NCBI GenBank assembly: GCA_035293765.1
Contig: DATGMF010000076.1
Location: 1-43,284, forward strand
Reading direction: 5' to 3'
Length of the DNA: 43,284 bases
DNA from: DASRHT01 sp035293765
GTDB lineage: Bacteria > Chloroflexota > Ktedonobacteria > Ktedonobacterales > Ktedonobacteraceae
The stretch's first letter is position 1; the number at the start of each line of letters is the position of its first letter. The translations under genes were made by a program, and so were the position numbers. Positions 9,795 through 16,787 of the stretch are shown here, in pieces. The notes below the pieces were generated by a model, which worked only from the letters and a program-made list of their open reading frames with translations, ran no database searches and was not told the DNA's origin.

Positions 9795-10736
9795 TTATTC
9801 TTTACTAAAGCCAAGATCCAGCAGCTTCGCCCCATCGCTAAAGACGGCATCGTAGGATGGGGCGTGCAGTTCTACGCCGATGAGGTGATGACCCCTGCGG
9901 TGGGCCGAGAATACCAGGCACACGCCGGCGCTATCCGTCCAGCCTGTTTTGACGCCATCTGCACCCGGATAGAAGGTGAGGAGCGCATTGGTATTTTCCC
10001 AGTGATAGGCATGGGTGTATAACGTTGGTTTTACATCATAGGTGGTCTGTCCAACGATCTGAGCAAAGATAGGGTTGCGCATGGCATAGTTGGTGAGCGT
10101 CACCAGATCCGCTGCCGAAGAGTAATGGTCGCTGCCACTGAAGCCATGCGGGCTGCTATAGTGCGTGTGCAGCAGATGCAATGCCTGCGCTTTCCTGTTC
10201 ATCAGCGCCACGAAGTTATCGGTCGAACCGGCGATGGTGCGCGCAATGGCAATCGAAGCGTCCGTGCCGGAACGCAGCATCAGCGCATAGAGCAGCGTAT
10301 GCAGGCGAAAGTAATCGCCAGCGACAAGCCCCGCATTGCTGGAACCGGGCGGGACCTGGTTCAGATCGGCCTGTTGCACCGTCACCCCCTGCTCCAGATT
10401 GCCGTCCTCAATCGTCACAATAGCGGTCATGATTTTGGTCGTGCTGGCGATGGGAAGCGGCAGGCTGCTATTCATGTCGTAGAAAACTCGACCAGTATCA
10501 GCATCGATCAGATAGGCAGCGGTGCCGCTGATAAAGGGGGGCGGCGTCGGCGTGGGACTGGGGGGAAGCGTCGGCTCCGGGGATGGCGTTGGCGTCGGAG
10601 AAGGCGTGGGTATCGGTGTGGGTGTGGGTGTAAACGTTGCCTGCACATCGGAGAGCATAGAAGATGTAAAAAAGATCGCCACGACGGTGATAATAACCAT
10701 CATCGCCAGTGCAATAGCAAGCCATACGCGCTGCAT
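9795..10736 (-). CDS. D-alanyl-D-alanine carboxypeptidase (S11 family), membrane anchored
   Basis: 313 residues from the ATG at 10736, whose ribosome site (AGAGGG) lies in the last codons of the gene upstream; the gap between the two genes is 4 bases. Residues 5-24 form a membrane anchor. Residues 35-67 form a Thr/Pro linker that probably spans the wall. A DacA-type domain follows, with ASTTK (Ser98, Lys101) as the catalytic Ser-x-x-Lys, SGT at 156-158 where SGN is usual, and DGVKTGWTD with KTG at 263-265. The enzyme would trim the terminal D-Ala from peptidoglycan stem peptides outside the cell. It is the last gene of the ECF sigma operon and a paralogue of the preceding gene, but unlike it keeps the catalytic Ser and KTG. 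Confidence 0.93.
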   Translation of the reverse strand: MQRVWLAIALAMMVIITVVAIFFTSSMLSDVQATFTPTPTPIPTPSPTPTPSPEPTLPPSPTPTPPPFISGTAAYLIDADTGRVFYDMNSSLPLPIASTTKIMTAIVTIEDGNLEQGVTVQQADLNQVPPGSSNAGLVAGDYFRLHTLLYALMLRSGTDASIAIARTIAGSTDNFVALMNRKAQALHLLHTHYSSPHGFSGSDHYSSAADLVTLTNYAMRNPIFAQIVGQTTYDVKPTLYTHAYHWENTNALLTFYPGADGVKTGWTDSAGVCLVFSAHRRGHHLIGVELHAPSYDAVFSDGAKLLDLGFSKE

Positions 10737-10740
10737 GCAG

Positions 10741-11970
10741 TTACCCTCTCTTCTCGCTAACGATATCTCCAAGTGTGGAAGGCGTGGGGGGCAGCGCCGG
10801 GTCCGCGGGGATATTGGCGAAACCGCGATCCAGCAACATTTTGACATCGGAAACAAGCGTATCTATTGATGGCGCTCTCAACTCCGTACCGATCAGTAGA
10901 TGATTATTGCGCTGAGCGGAGAAAACCATGCTGCCCATATTGCTGTCATAGCTCAATGTGATACCATTCATCCCCGTATAGGATAGCAGCAGGGAATTCG
11001 TATTGGGCCAGAGATAGAAATGACGGCTCTCGGTAGCTGGAAGGGTATATTCCGCTTTTGCGACGACTTGAGCAAAATCCGAGAGCTGTAAGGCATACCA
11101 GCCCAGGCGCGTCAGGTCAGCGGCATTCGAATAATCGCTGCCATCCGTTGAACCATAGGGACTGCTGAAATGGGTATCATTGAGCTGGAGCTGATGGGCC
11201 TCTTCGTTCATCATCTCTACGAATTTTTGTGTGCTGCCTGCTACCGCATACGCCATTGCCAGCGCAGCATCGTCGCCAGAAGGCAGCAGGAGCCCATAGA
11301 GCAGATCGCGCAATTGAAGCTGATCGCCCACCTGCAAATGGGCCGTGCTCGCGTACGGCGTCACCTCACCGAACATAGTCTGCTTGATAGTCACATACTG
11401 AGCAAGATTGGCATTTTCAATGGTGACAACCGCTGTCATAATTTTGGCGCTACCGGATACGGGAAGGCGGGCATGGCTATTGATATCAGCAAGCACTTTG
11501 CCGGAGGTCGCATCCATCACGAAGGCCGCCTCCCCGTGAATGGGGGGAGCGGAAACAGGTTTTCTCGGGGGGACGTCGGCTGTTTGCGTATGCGCTTTGA
11601 ACAGCGTAAAAGCCGCGAGCATACTGCTAATAATCAACACGGCTACCAACCCCGATAGCAGATTCGTCAGAAACCGCGACCGCCTCAGTACGCGTCGTGG
11701 CAACTGAGGAAGCAACAGCGCCGGTGCGAGCGGCTGGGTCTGGGGATAGCGATAACGCCGTATCGGCACAGGACCGCGTTCCGCGCCGTTGGCAATATGC
11801 TCGGCCAGGCGCGCTCTAATCCGAGCCAGACGCGAGGCGTCGTCTGCGGCAAGATGTTGGAGGTCTTGCAGCAGACGTGTATTCGCCGATGATAGATCGG
11901 GGACGGTCAGGTGCCGCTCTATCTGCTCTTCTACGCTTTCTGGAGCAAACCACTCGTCTTGATAATTCAT
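10741..11970 (-). CDS. membrane protein with inactive D,D-peptidase domain, probable anti-sigma factor/sensor
   Basis: 409 residues. Residues 1-98 are cytoplasmic and charged (PDLSSANTRLLQDLQHL, DASRLARIRARLAEH), the kind of N-terminus seen in membrane proteins encoded after ECF sigma genes. One membrane segment spans about 101-124. Residues 145-388 align with S11 D,D-carboxypeptidases such as the next gene, but the catalytic Ser is Gly173 (GSAK instead of STTK), SGN is SGD (231-233) and KTG is TLS (338-340). It therefore cannot be a normal serine D,D-peptidase. The ATG follows the sigma factor stop by 2 bases, with AGGAGGAGGG inside the end of the sigma gene, implying translational coupling. 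An anti-sigma role with an external ligand-sensing fold is inference from topology and context. Confidence 0.85.
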   Translation of the reverse strand: MNYQDEWFAPESVEEQIERHLTVPDLSSANTRLLQDLQHLAADDASRLARIRARLAEHIANGAERGPVPIRRYRYPQTQPLAPALLLPQLPRRVLRRSRFLTNLLSGLVAVLIISSMLAAFTLFKAHTQTADVPPRKPVSAPPIHGEAAFVMDATSGKVLADINSHARLPVSGSAKIMTAVVTIENANLAQYVTIKQTMFGEVTPYASTAHLQVGDQLQLRDLLYGLLLPSGDDAALAMAYAVAGSTQKFVEMMNEEAHQLQLNDTHFSSPYGSTDGSDYSNAADLTRLGWYALQLSDFAQVVAKAEYTLPATESRHFYLWPNTNSLLLSYTGMNGITLSYDSNMGSMVFSAQRNNHLLIGTELRAPSIDTLVSDVKMLLDRGFANIPADPALPPTPSTLGDIVSEKRG

Positions 11971-11972
11971 CG

Positions 11973-12527
11973 CTATCCCTCCTCCTGTTGCATATATTTA
12001 CGACGCAGAAGATTGAGCGTGCGCGAGAGCGTCACGCGTATCACGCTATCGCTTTTGTTCAGGCGCTGGGCAATTTCCTTCGATGGCAGGCCGTGACCGA
12101 AACGCAGGAGCACAATCTCCTGTTGCAGCTCGGAGAGATTGGATAAATGGACCCGCAGCAAGGCATAATCTTCATTGCGTAAAGCGACATGTTCCGGCAT
12201 ATACTCGTCGTCATCGCAGAGCATGGAGGCGACGTAATCCAGCGCGACGGACGGATGGCGAGCGTTACGGCGATAATAATCTACTGCTTTGTTGTACGCG
12301 ATACGGCGCAGCCAGGCCAGTTGCTCGCCGTCGCTCCACGTCATCCAGACGCGATTCTCCATCGCAGCTAAAAATACGTCCAGCACCATGTCATCGACAT
12401 CCTCCCTGGAAGAAATATAGCGAGATAGATAATTGAGAATAATCAGTGCGTAGCGATCATAGAGGGCTGCGATCAGTGAATCATCGGCTGTTCCCTCAGA
12501 GTGTATCTGGCGCATGCATTCCCTCAT
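11973..12527 (-). CDS. ECF-type RNA polymerase sigma factor
   Basis: Directs RNA polymerase to a specific set of promoters. From the ATG at 12527 it has 184 residues. Region 2 is visible in LIAALYDRYALIILNYLSR, EDVDDMVLDVFLAAM and LAWLRRIAYNKAVDYYRR. Region 4 is visible in LSNLSELQQEIVLLRFGHGLPSKEIAQRLNKSDSVIRVTLSRTLNLLRRK. The start is uncertain: ATG at 12515 has AGGGA at short spacing, while a GTG at 12587 would extend the protein by 20 residues over a small hairpin (12554-12569) that looks like leader RNA. It is the first gene of an operon with the inactive D,D-peptidase-like protein and the D,D-carboxypeptidase, and probably controls wall or envelope functions. Confidence 0.93.
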   Translation of the reverse strand: MRECMRQIHSEGTADDSLIAALYDRYALIILNYLSRYISSREDVDDMVLDVFLAAMENRVWMTWSDGEQLAWLRRIAYNKAVDYYRRNARHPSVALDYVASMLCDDDEYMPEHVALRNEDYALLRVHLSNLSELQQEIVLLRFGHGLPSKEIAQRLNKSDSVIRVTLSRTLNLLRRKYMQQEEG

Positions 12528-12746
12528 AGAGATTTTTTCTACTGTGCTGAAAAAGGGCTTACGAGCCCTGTTCGGTATTGCAAACACATCCCATTGTTGT
12601 TATCGTTTAAACCAGGAAAATGTTACCATGACAGCTATGATATTTTGATGGTATAGCAAAAAAGAAAACAACCACCATAGCCTATGTGATACGATAAACG
12701 CATCCTGGAGCCAGCTCCGGGTACGACGAAAATGAGGATAAGAGGA

Positions 12747-13352
12747 ATGAGCGAAGAAAATCTGCATAACATTGTATTCGAGACGATCAGGCAGCGTCGT
12801 AGCATCGGCAAAATGACCGACCAACCCCCGACGCGTTGGCAGATTGAACGCATGCTGGAGGCGGCAACGCACGCTCCCAATCATCATAAAGTAGAGCCCT
12901 GGGGCTTCTTTGTCCTGGCGGGCAAAGCGCGCAACGAGCTGGGCGAGATCATGGCAACAAGCTTGGCAGCGCGTATGACCGATACAACGGGCGAGAAGGC
13001 TCAGACCATTCTCAGCAAGGAACGAGCCAAACCATTGCGCGCCCCCGTGCTGATAATCGTCGCGGCAGAGCGCCCGCGGCAGGATAATGTCATCGCTATC
13101 GAGAACGTTGAGGCGACCGCCGCCGCCGTCCAGAATATGCTGCTGGCGGGCGAAGAGATGGGGCTGGCTTGCATGTGGCGAACGGGAGACGCAGCGTACG
13201 ACCCGCGCGTGAAGCAGTGGCTGGGCCTTGCCTCAGAAGATCATATCGTGGCAATCGTCTATGTTGGTCATCCCGCGATCCCCTGGCAGGAGCGGCGTCC
13301 CGGATCAATCAAGCAAAAAACCACCTGGCTGAACTGGGAAGACAGGGATTAA
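12747..13352 (+). CDS. nitroreductase family protein (FMN-dependent)
   Basis: 201 residues from ATG 12747, chosen because AGAGG precedes it; an upstream ATG at 12732 has no such site. Family features are RQRRSIGKM at the N-terminus (FMN phosphate contact region), APNHHKVEPWGFFVL, AAAVQNMLLAGEEMGLACMWRTG and the final IVAIVYVGHP. It is closest in style to the small YdjA-like group. Members reduce nitro or quinone-like compounds with NAD(P)H; the natural substrate cannot be read from the sequence. Divergent from the ECF sigma gene. Confidence 0.92.
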   Translation: MSEENLHNIVFETIRQRRSIGKMTDQPPTRWQIERMLEAATHAPNHHKVEPWGFFVLAGKARNELGEIMATSLAARMTDTTGEKAQTILSKERAKPLRAPVLIIVAAERPRQDNVIAIENVEATAAAVQNMLLAGEEMGLACMWRTGDAAYDPRVKQWLGLASEDHIVAIVYVGHPAIPWQERRPGSIKQKTTWLNWEDRD

Positions 13353-13358
13353 CGGTGG

Positions 13359-13892
13359 CTAATATTTGATCAGAGCAAAGACATCATGCCCTTTTAGGCG
13401 TTCGCGGCCATTGAGGAAGGTCAATTCGACCAGGAAGGCGATCCCGGCGATATGGCCGCCGAGCTTCTCCACCAGTTCCATCGCAGCCGATACCGTACCG
13501 CCGGTTGCCAGCAGATCATCAACGATCAGTACACGCTGACCCGGCTTGATGGCGTCTTTGTGGATCTCGACCACGTTTGTGCCGTACTCCAGCTCATACT
13601 CGACGCTGACCGTCTGCGAAGGCAGCTTGCCAAATTTTCGCACCGGCACGAAGCCGCAGTTAAGCAAGTACGCCAGGGGAGCGCCAAAAATAAAGCCGCG
13701 CGACTCAACGCCCACCACCGCCTGGATGCCAGAGCCGACATAATGAGAAGCCAGGCGCTCCATCGCTGAGCGAAACGCGGTCGCATCCTGCAATAGAGGA
13801 GTAATATCCTTAAAAAGGACGCCCCGCTGCGGAAAGTCGGGAATGTCGCGGATAAAATCTTCCAGCCGTACAGGCTCAGATGTTGACGCCAT
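13359..13892 (-). CDS. apt: adenine phosphoribosyltransferase
   Basis: Salvages adenine with PRPP to form AMP. The ATG at 13892 (MASTSEPVRLEDFIRDIPDFP) has AGGAG upstream and gives 177 residues, the usual length; the longer ORF to 13976 is unsupported. Signatures are IPDFPQRGVLFKDITPLL, VVGVESRGFIFGAPLAY, VRKFGKLP and the PRPP-binding motif VLIVDDLLATGGT. Its stop lies 6 bases from the end of the convergent nitroreductase gene. Confidence 0.97.
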   Translation of the reverse strand: MASTSEPVRLEDFIRDIPDFPQRGVLFKDITPLLQDATAFRSAMERLASHYVGSGIQAVVGVESRGFIFGAPLAYLLNCGFVPVRKFGKLPSQTVSVEYELEYGTNVVEIHKDAIKPGQRVLIVDDLLATGGTVSAAMELVEKLGGHIAGIAFLVELTFLNGRERLKGHDVFALIKY

Positions 13893-13937
13893 GAGCAGTT
13901 TCTCCTCTGCATAAAATAAAGAGCCATATCTCAGGAA

Positions 13938-13968
13938 ACAGGGAAGCCTATAGTTTGGGCTTCCCTGT
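13938..13968 (-). terminator. hairpin between mscL and apt
   Basis: Perfect 11-bp stem (13938-13948 with 13958-13968) with a 9-base loop. On the minus strand it is followed by TTTCC. It lies about 180 bases after the mscL stop and 46 bases before the apt start, so it could end mscL transcripts or act in the apt leader. Confidence 0.55.
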
Positions 13969-14148
13969 AATTTCATAATCCGTTGACTATTACCTCTTGC
14001 TAAACGCGGTAGTATCGCTGTTTATCCAGCTAGCAGTATACGCCAACCTGTGCATATCTGCAAGCGAATCTAAATACAGTCCCGAAAGCTTCATCACGAT
14101 CCGCCGATGGGACCGGTAACAACGCGATGAAATTGCTAGCAGCGCAGC

Positions 14149-14667
14149 TTATCGCTGTGGCACCGGCTCCGCTTGCGCCTGCGTGCCGTCCGCTGGTGGT
14201 AACTGAGCGGTGCAGTACGCACAACGCGAGGCTTTGAGCGGCACGGTGCTCAGGCAGAACGGGCACTGGCGCGTTGTAGGTGCCTCTTCCTTCTTTGGCC
14301 TCAAATGCTCAAGACGGTCACGCAGAGCGTTCACCGGCTTCACAACGAAGAAGTACACGACGAAGGCGATAAGCAGAAAGCTAATGAGAGCGTTTAAAAA
14401 CAGACCTGGTTGAAGAAAGCTCTTGCCAATCGGAATACGCCACGTAGAAAAGTCGAACCCTCCCAAAAGACCTATCACGGGGGTTAAGAAATCTTTGACG
14501 AACTCTTGTACGACGGTGTTAAAAGCGGCGCCAATCACAATACCAACAGCCAGGTCTACCACGTTGCCGCGCATAATAAACTTCTCGAAATCCCCCAGCG
14601 TGCTCAATCCTGCATGCAGGCCACGCCCGCCAAACTCTTTCATGGTACCCCAGCGATCTGTTGCCAT
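14149..14667 (-). CDS. mscL: large-conductance mechanosensitive channel with C-terminal zinc ribbon
   Basis: Opens a wide pore in the inner membrane under tension to protect against osmotic shock. 172 residues from ATG 14667 (GGAGG seven bases upstream; the ATG six bases earlier is too close). FEKFIMRGNVVDLAVGIVIGAAFNTVVQEFVKDFLTPVIG is the pore-lining first helix with the conserved N-terminus, and LFLNALISFLLIAFVVYFFVVKPVN is the second helix. After the cytoplasmic helix (RDRLEHLRPKKEE) there is an added CPFC...CAYC zinc ribbon and a Pro/Gln-rich tail. The core is unambiguous; the ribbon is an accessory whose role is unknown. Confidence 0.96.
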   Translation of the reverse strand: MATDRWGTMKEFGGRGLHAGLSTLGDFEKFIMRGNVVDLAVGIVIGAAFNTVVQEFVKDFLTPVIGLLGGFDFSTWRIPIGKSFLQPGLFLNALISFLLIAFVVYFFVVKPVNALRDRLEHLRPKKEEAPTTRQCPFCLSTVPLKASRCAYCTAQLPPADGTQAQAEPVPQR

Positions 14668-14846
14668 ATACATTCCTCCACTGATTTCTAAGCTAGAACA
14701 GGACCAGTTCGGTCATTTCCGGCTTTTTCTTTACCCATATATCACGTAGATCATGCAAGATCCGCTCCACACAGCCGTTCCTGTTCTATGAGAAGAGTAG
14801 CATAATAGTTATCTCTATTACCAGAGAGAGATTACTTTTGCCTGGG

Positions 14847-15626
14847 CTATGATGTATGAAGTCTGGCCCCGCATTCTTCGCAGAATTTGGCGGTCGCCTT
14901 GACCGGCAGCGCGCAGCGTGGGCAGAAGAGGTCTGGCAGGGGCAACCTGGTCCCGCAGTGCTGGCAGAATTTTCCTGGCTGGCCCGCGCTTCTGCAATTG
15001 GGGCATTCCACCGTTTGCGGATAGCCCGGCGTGCCGAGACCGGCGATGCTGGCGGGCGACGGAGATTGCTGCCCGCCGGGTGGCAACTGAGGAGCCGCCT
15101 GATTGGGAGCTGGACGCAGCATATCGGGCGTCACCGCGGACGGAATGGCGTTGACGTTGAACTGTGGGGCCTGATATTGCTGTTCGATCTGTCCTCGTTG
15201 GGCCTCAATATTCATCTGGTGCTGAAATTGCGCCCCATCGGCGCGTAAATCCGGTGCGCAGCCCGCGCCTGTACAGAGGTTCAATTGATGGTTGAAGCAA
15301 CGATCACAGACGGTCCGATGGCATTTAGGGCAGAAATGGAAGTGGTGCTGGATCTCAGCCCACGATTTTTGCAGTGCGTCCGCCTGCTCTGTATGCCACT
15401 GGCTGCCATAAATCTTTTGCCCTGCCTCTGCTGCTCGTCCCCAGAAGCCGCCTATCAGCCCGGCCCCGATATCGAGCACATTGCTTGCGGTGCTGACGTT
15501 AGAGCGAATCGGTCGCGTATCAATCTGCCAGTAACATTGCTGGCAGGTGAAACGGAATGCGAAATATCCCTGACCCTGATTGCTCATATCAGTATAGATG
15601 CTGGGGACCGTGTAATTCTGCGCCAT
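14847..15626 (-). CDS. zinc-ribbon protein, function unknown
   Basis: 259 residues from ATG 15626 (MAQNYTVPSIY), with AAAGGGAG upstream. Four zinc-binding sites are visible: CQQC near residue 30, CPKC...CDRC near 105-115, then after a Pro/Gln-rich linker (about 150-200) CPNC...CQHC and CPRC...CEEC in the last 60 residues. The C-terminal pair is a double zinc ribbon. No enzyme domain or membrane helix is seen. Such proteins often act as adaptors or nucleic-acid or protein-binding modules, but nothing here fixes a role. Confidence 0.85.
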   Translation of the reverse strand: MAQNYTVPSIYTDMSNQGQGYFAFRFTCQQCYWQIDTRPIRSNVSTASNVLDIGAGLIGGFWGRAAEAGQKIYGSQWHTEQADALQKSWAEIQHHFHFCPKCHRTVCDRCFNHQLNLCTGAGCAPDLRADGAQFQHQMNIEAQRGQIEQQYQAPQFNVNAIPSAVTPDMLRPAPNQAAPQLPPGGQQSPSPASIAGLGTPGYPQTVECPNCRSAGQPGKFCQHCGTRLPLPDLFCPRCALPVKATAKFCEECGARLHTS

Positions 15627-15936
15627 CGATGAACTCCCTTTCGCCATTCTGCCAAAACCATCGCGTCTAATAAAGAACGCTCATAACCCATTCTACTCCT
15701 GAGAACGCGCAAAGTACAGCTTTTTCGATGATGCAACGGGGATCTCCTGCGACCTCTTGCCCGGATGACTCTTAATCCAATCTCCTATTTCCTTCCATGA
15801 TGTACGAGTTTCGACACGGAAAAACAGGCACTCATGTAAAGGACAAAGTGACCGTAAAACCTTTCTTCACAAAAACTGTAGAGATATACTTCCTAAAAAC
15901 AGGACATATATAAATGTCTTTGAGGAAGGTAATGAA

Positions 15937-16599
15937 ATGAACATGGAAGAACGGAAAAGTGAAGCGTACCACCGTTTTTTGGTCGATGGAGATCGAAAAA
16001 ATACCCACTCTCACAAACGTTCCAGATTGCTGTGGAGCTGCTCTCTCCTTGTGTTTGTAGCCATAGTTCTTGGAGGCTCTTTCTGGTTCGTTCTCCCTTT
16101 CCCGCTCCAACCAGATTCTCATACGCTCTACAGTACTGATTGGTCCAGAGATTTCAATACATGGCAAGGAGCAGGCTGGCAAAAACGTCTGAATGGAGGG
16201 GTTCATTCCGACCACGGAGGGCTCTTTCTCTCGCCATATGTCGCCGATGGCCCAGCTATTCAAATAGATGTGCAAATGAAACATCTTGGGGTTGATGCCT
16301 TCCAATATGGAAGCGTATCGTTTGGAATTGTGCTGAAAAATGGCAACGCTGACCATGCATTCGCTCTTGGCGATATTGACTCTTTAGTTCCCTGGCCTTC
16401 AGAGACGTATAACGCACTCCTCGATTTTGCCCTGGTGAGTGTGAAAATTCAGAAAGGCACCGTAACTCTGCTCATTAATGGCAAGAAAGTTGCTCAAAAA
16501 AGCATCGATTTCCCCATAAAAGGAGCCCTCGGATTATTTGCTGGAGGTGATTCAATTGTAGAAGCACGAAGCTTTCGAGTGGATGAGGTTATTTCCTGA
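15937..16599 (+). CDS. membrane-anchored extracytoplasmic protein, possible concanavalin-like fold
   Basis: 220 residues; GAGGAAGG lies before the ATG. Residues 1-30 are charged and cytoplasmic, about 32-53 form one membrane helix (LLWSCSLLVFVAIVLGGSFWFVL), and the remainder is external. That part has alternating beta-type sequence with GWQKRLNGGVHSDHGGLFLSP, VKIQKGTVTLLINGKKVAQKS and GALGLFAGGDSIVEARSFRV. The pattern is typical of LamG/concanavalin-like sugar-binding or adhesive folds (a strand carrying NGKKVA, then a strand with GxxGLxAGG). No catalytic residues can be assigned. The gap of about 310 bases before it (15627-15936) is AT-rich with no feature I can support beyond a likely promoter area. 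Confidence 0.75.
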   Translation: MNMEERKSEAYHRFLVDGDRKNTHSHKRSRLLWSCSLLVFVAIVLGGSFWFVLPFPLQPDSHTLYSTDWSRDFNTWQGAGWQKRLNGGVHSDHGGLFLSPYVADGPAIQIDVQMKHLGVDAFQYGSVSFGIVLKNGNADHAFALGDIDSLVPWPSETYNALLDFALVSVKIQKGTVTLLINGKKVAQKSIDFPIKGALGLFAGGDSIVEARSFRVDEVIS

Positions 16600-16722
16600 A
16601 TGACGCGCCGCAGCATAGCAGACCGCAAAAAACGCCCCAGCGTCTTGCGTACGGGAGATGGCGGAGGCTAAAATGGCGCGTGAAAAGTTCTCTAAGATCG
16701 AGATACAGTAAATCATACTTGC

Positions 16723-16778
16723 ACACTTCTCTGTCGGGCTTCTCAGCTTCCAGTGCGAGAAGCCCGACAGAGAAGTGT
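16723..16778. terminator. 22-bp perfect hairpin between convergent genes
   Basis: ACACTTCTCTGTCGGGC... (16723-16744) is exactly complementary to 16757-16778, with a 12-base loop. It lies between the plus-strand stop at 16599 and the minus-strand mutS2 stop at 16788. It may end both transcripts; its length is more than a terminator needs, so it could also be a small palindromic element. Confidence 0.65.
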
Positions 16779-16787
16779 ACATTGGAA

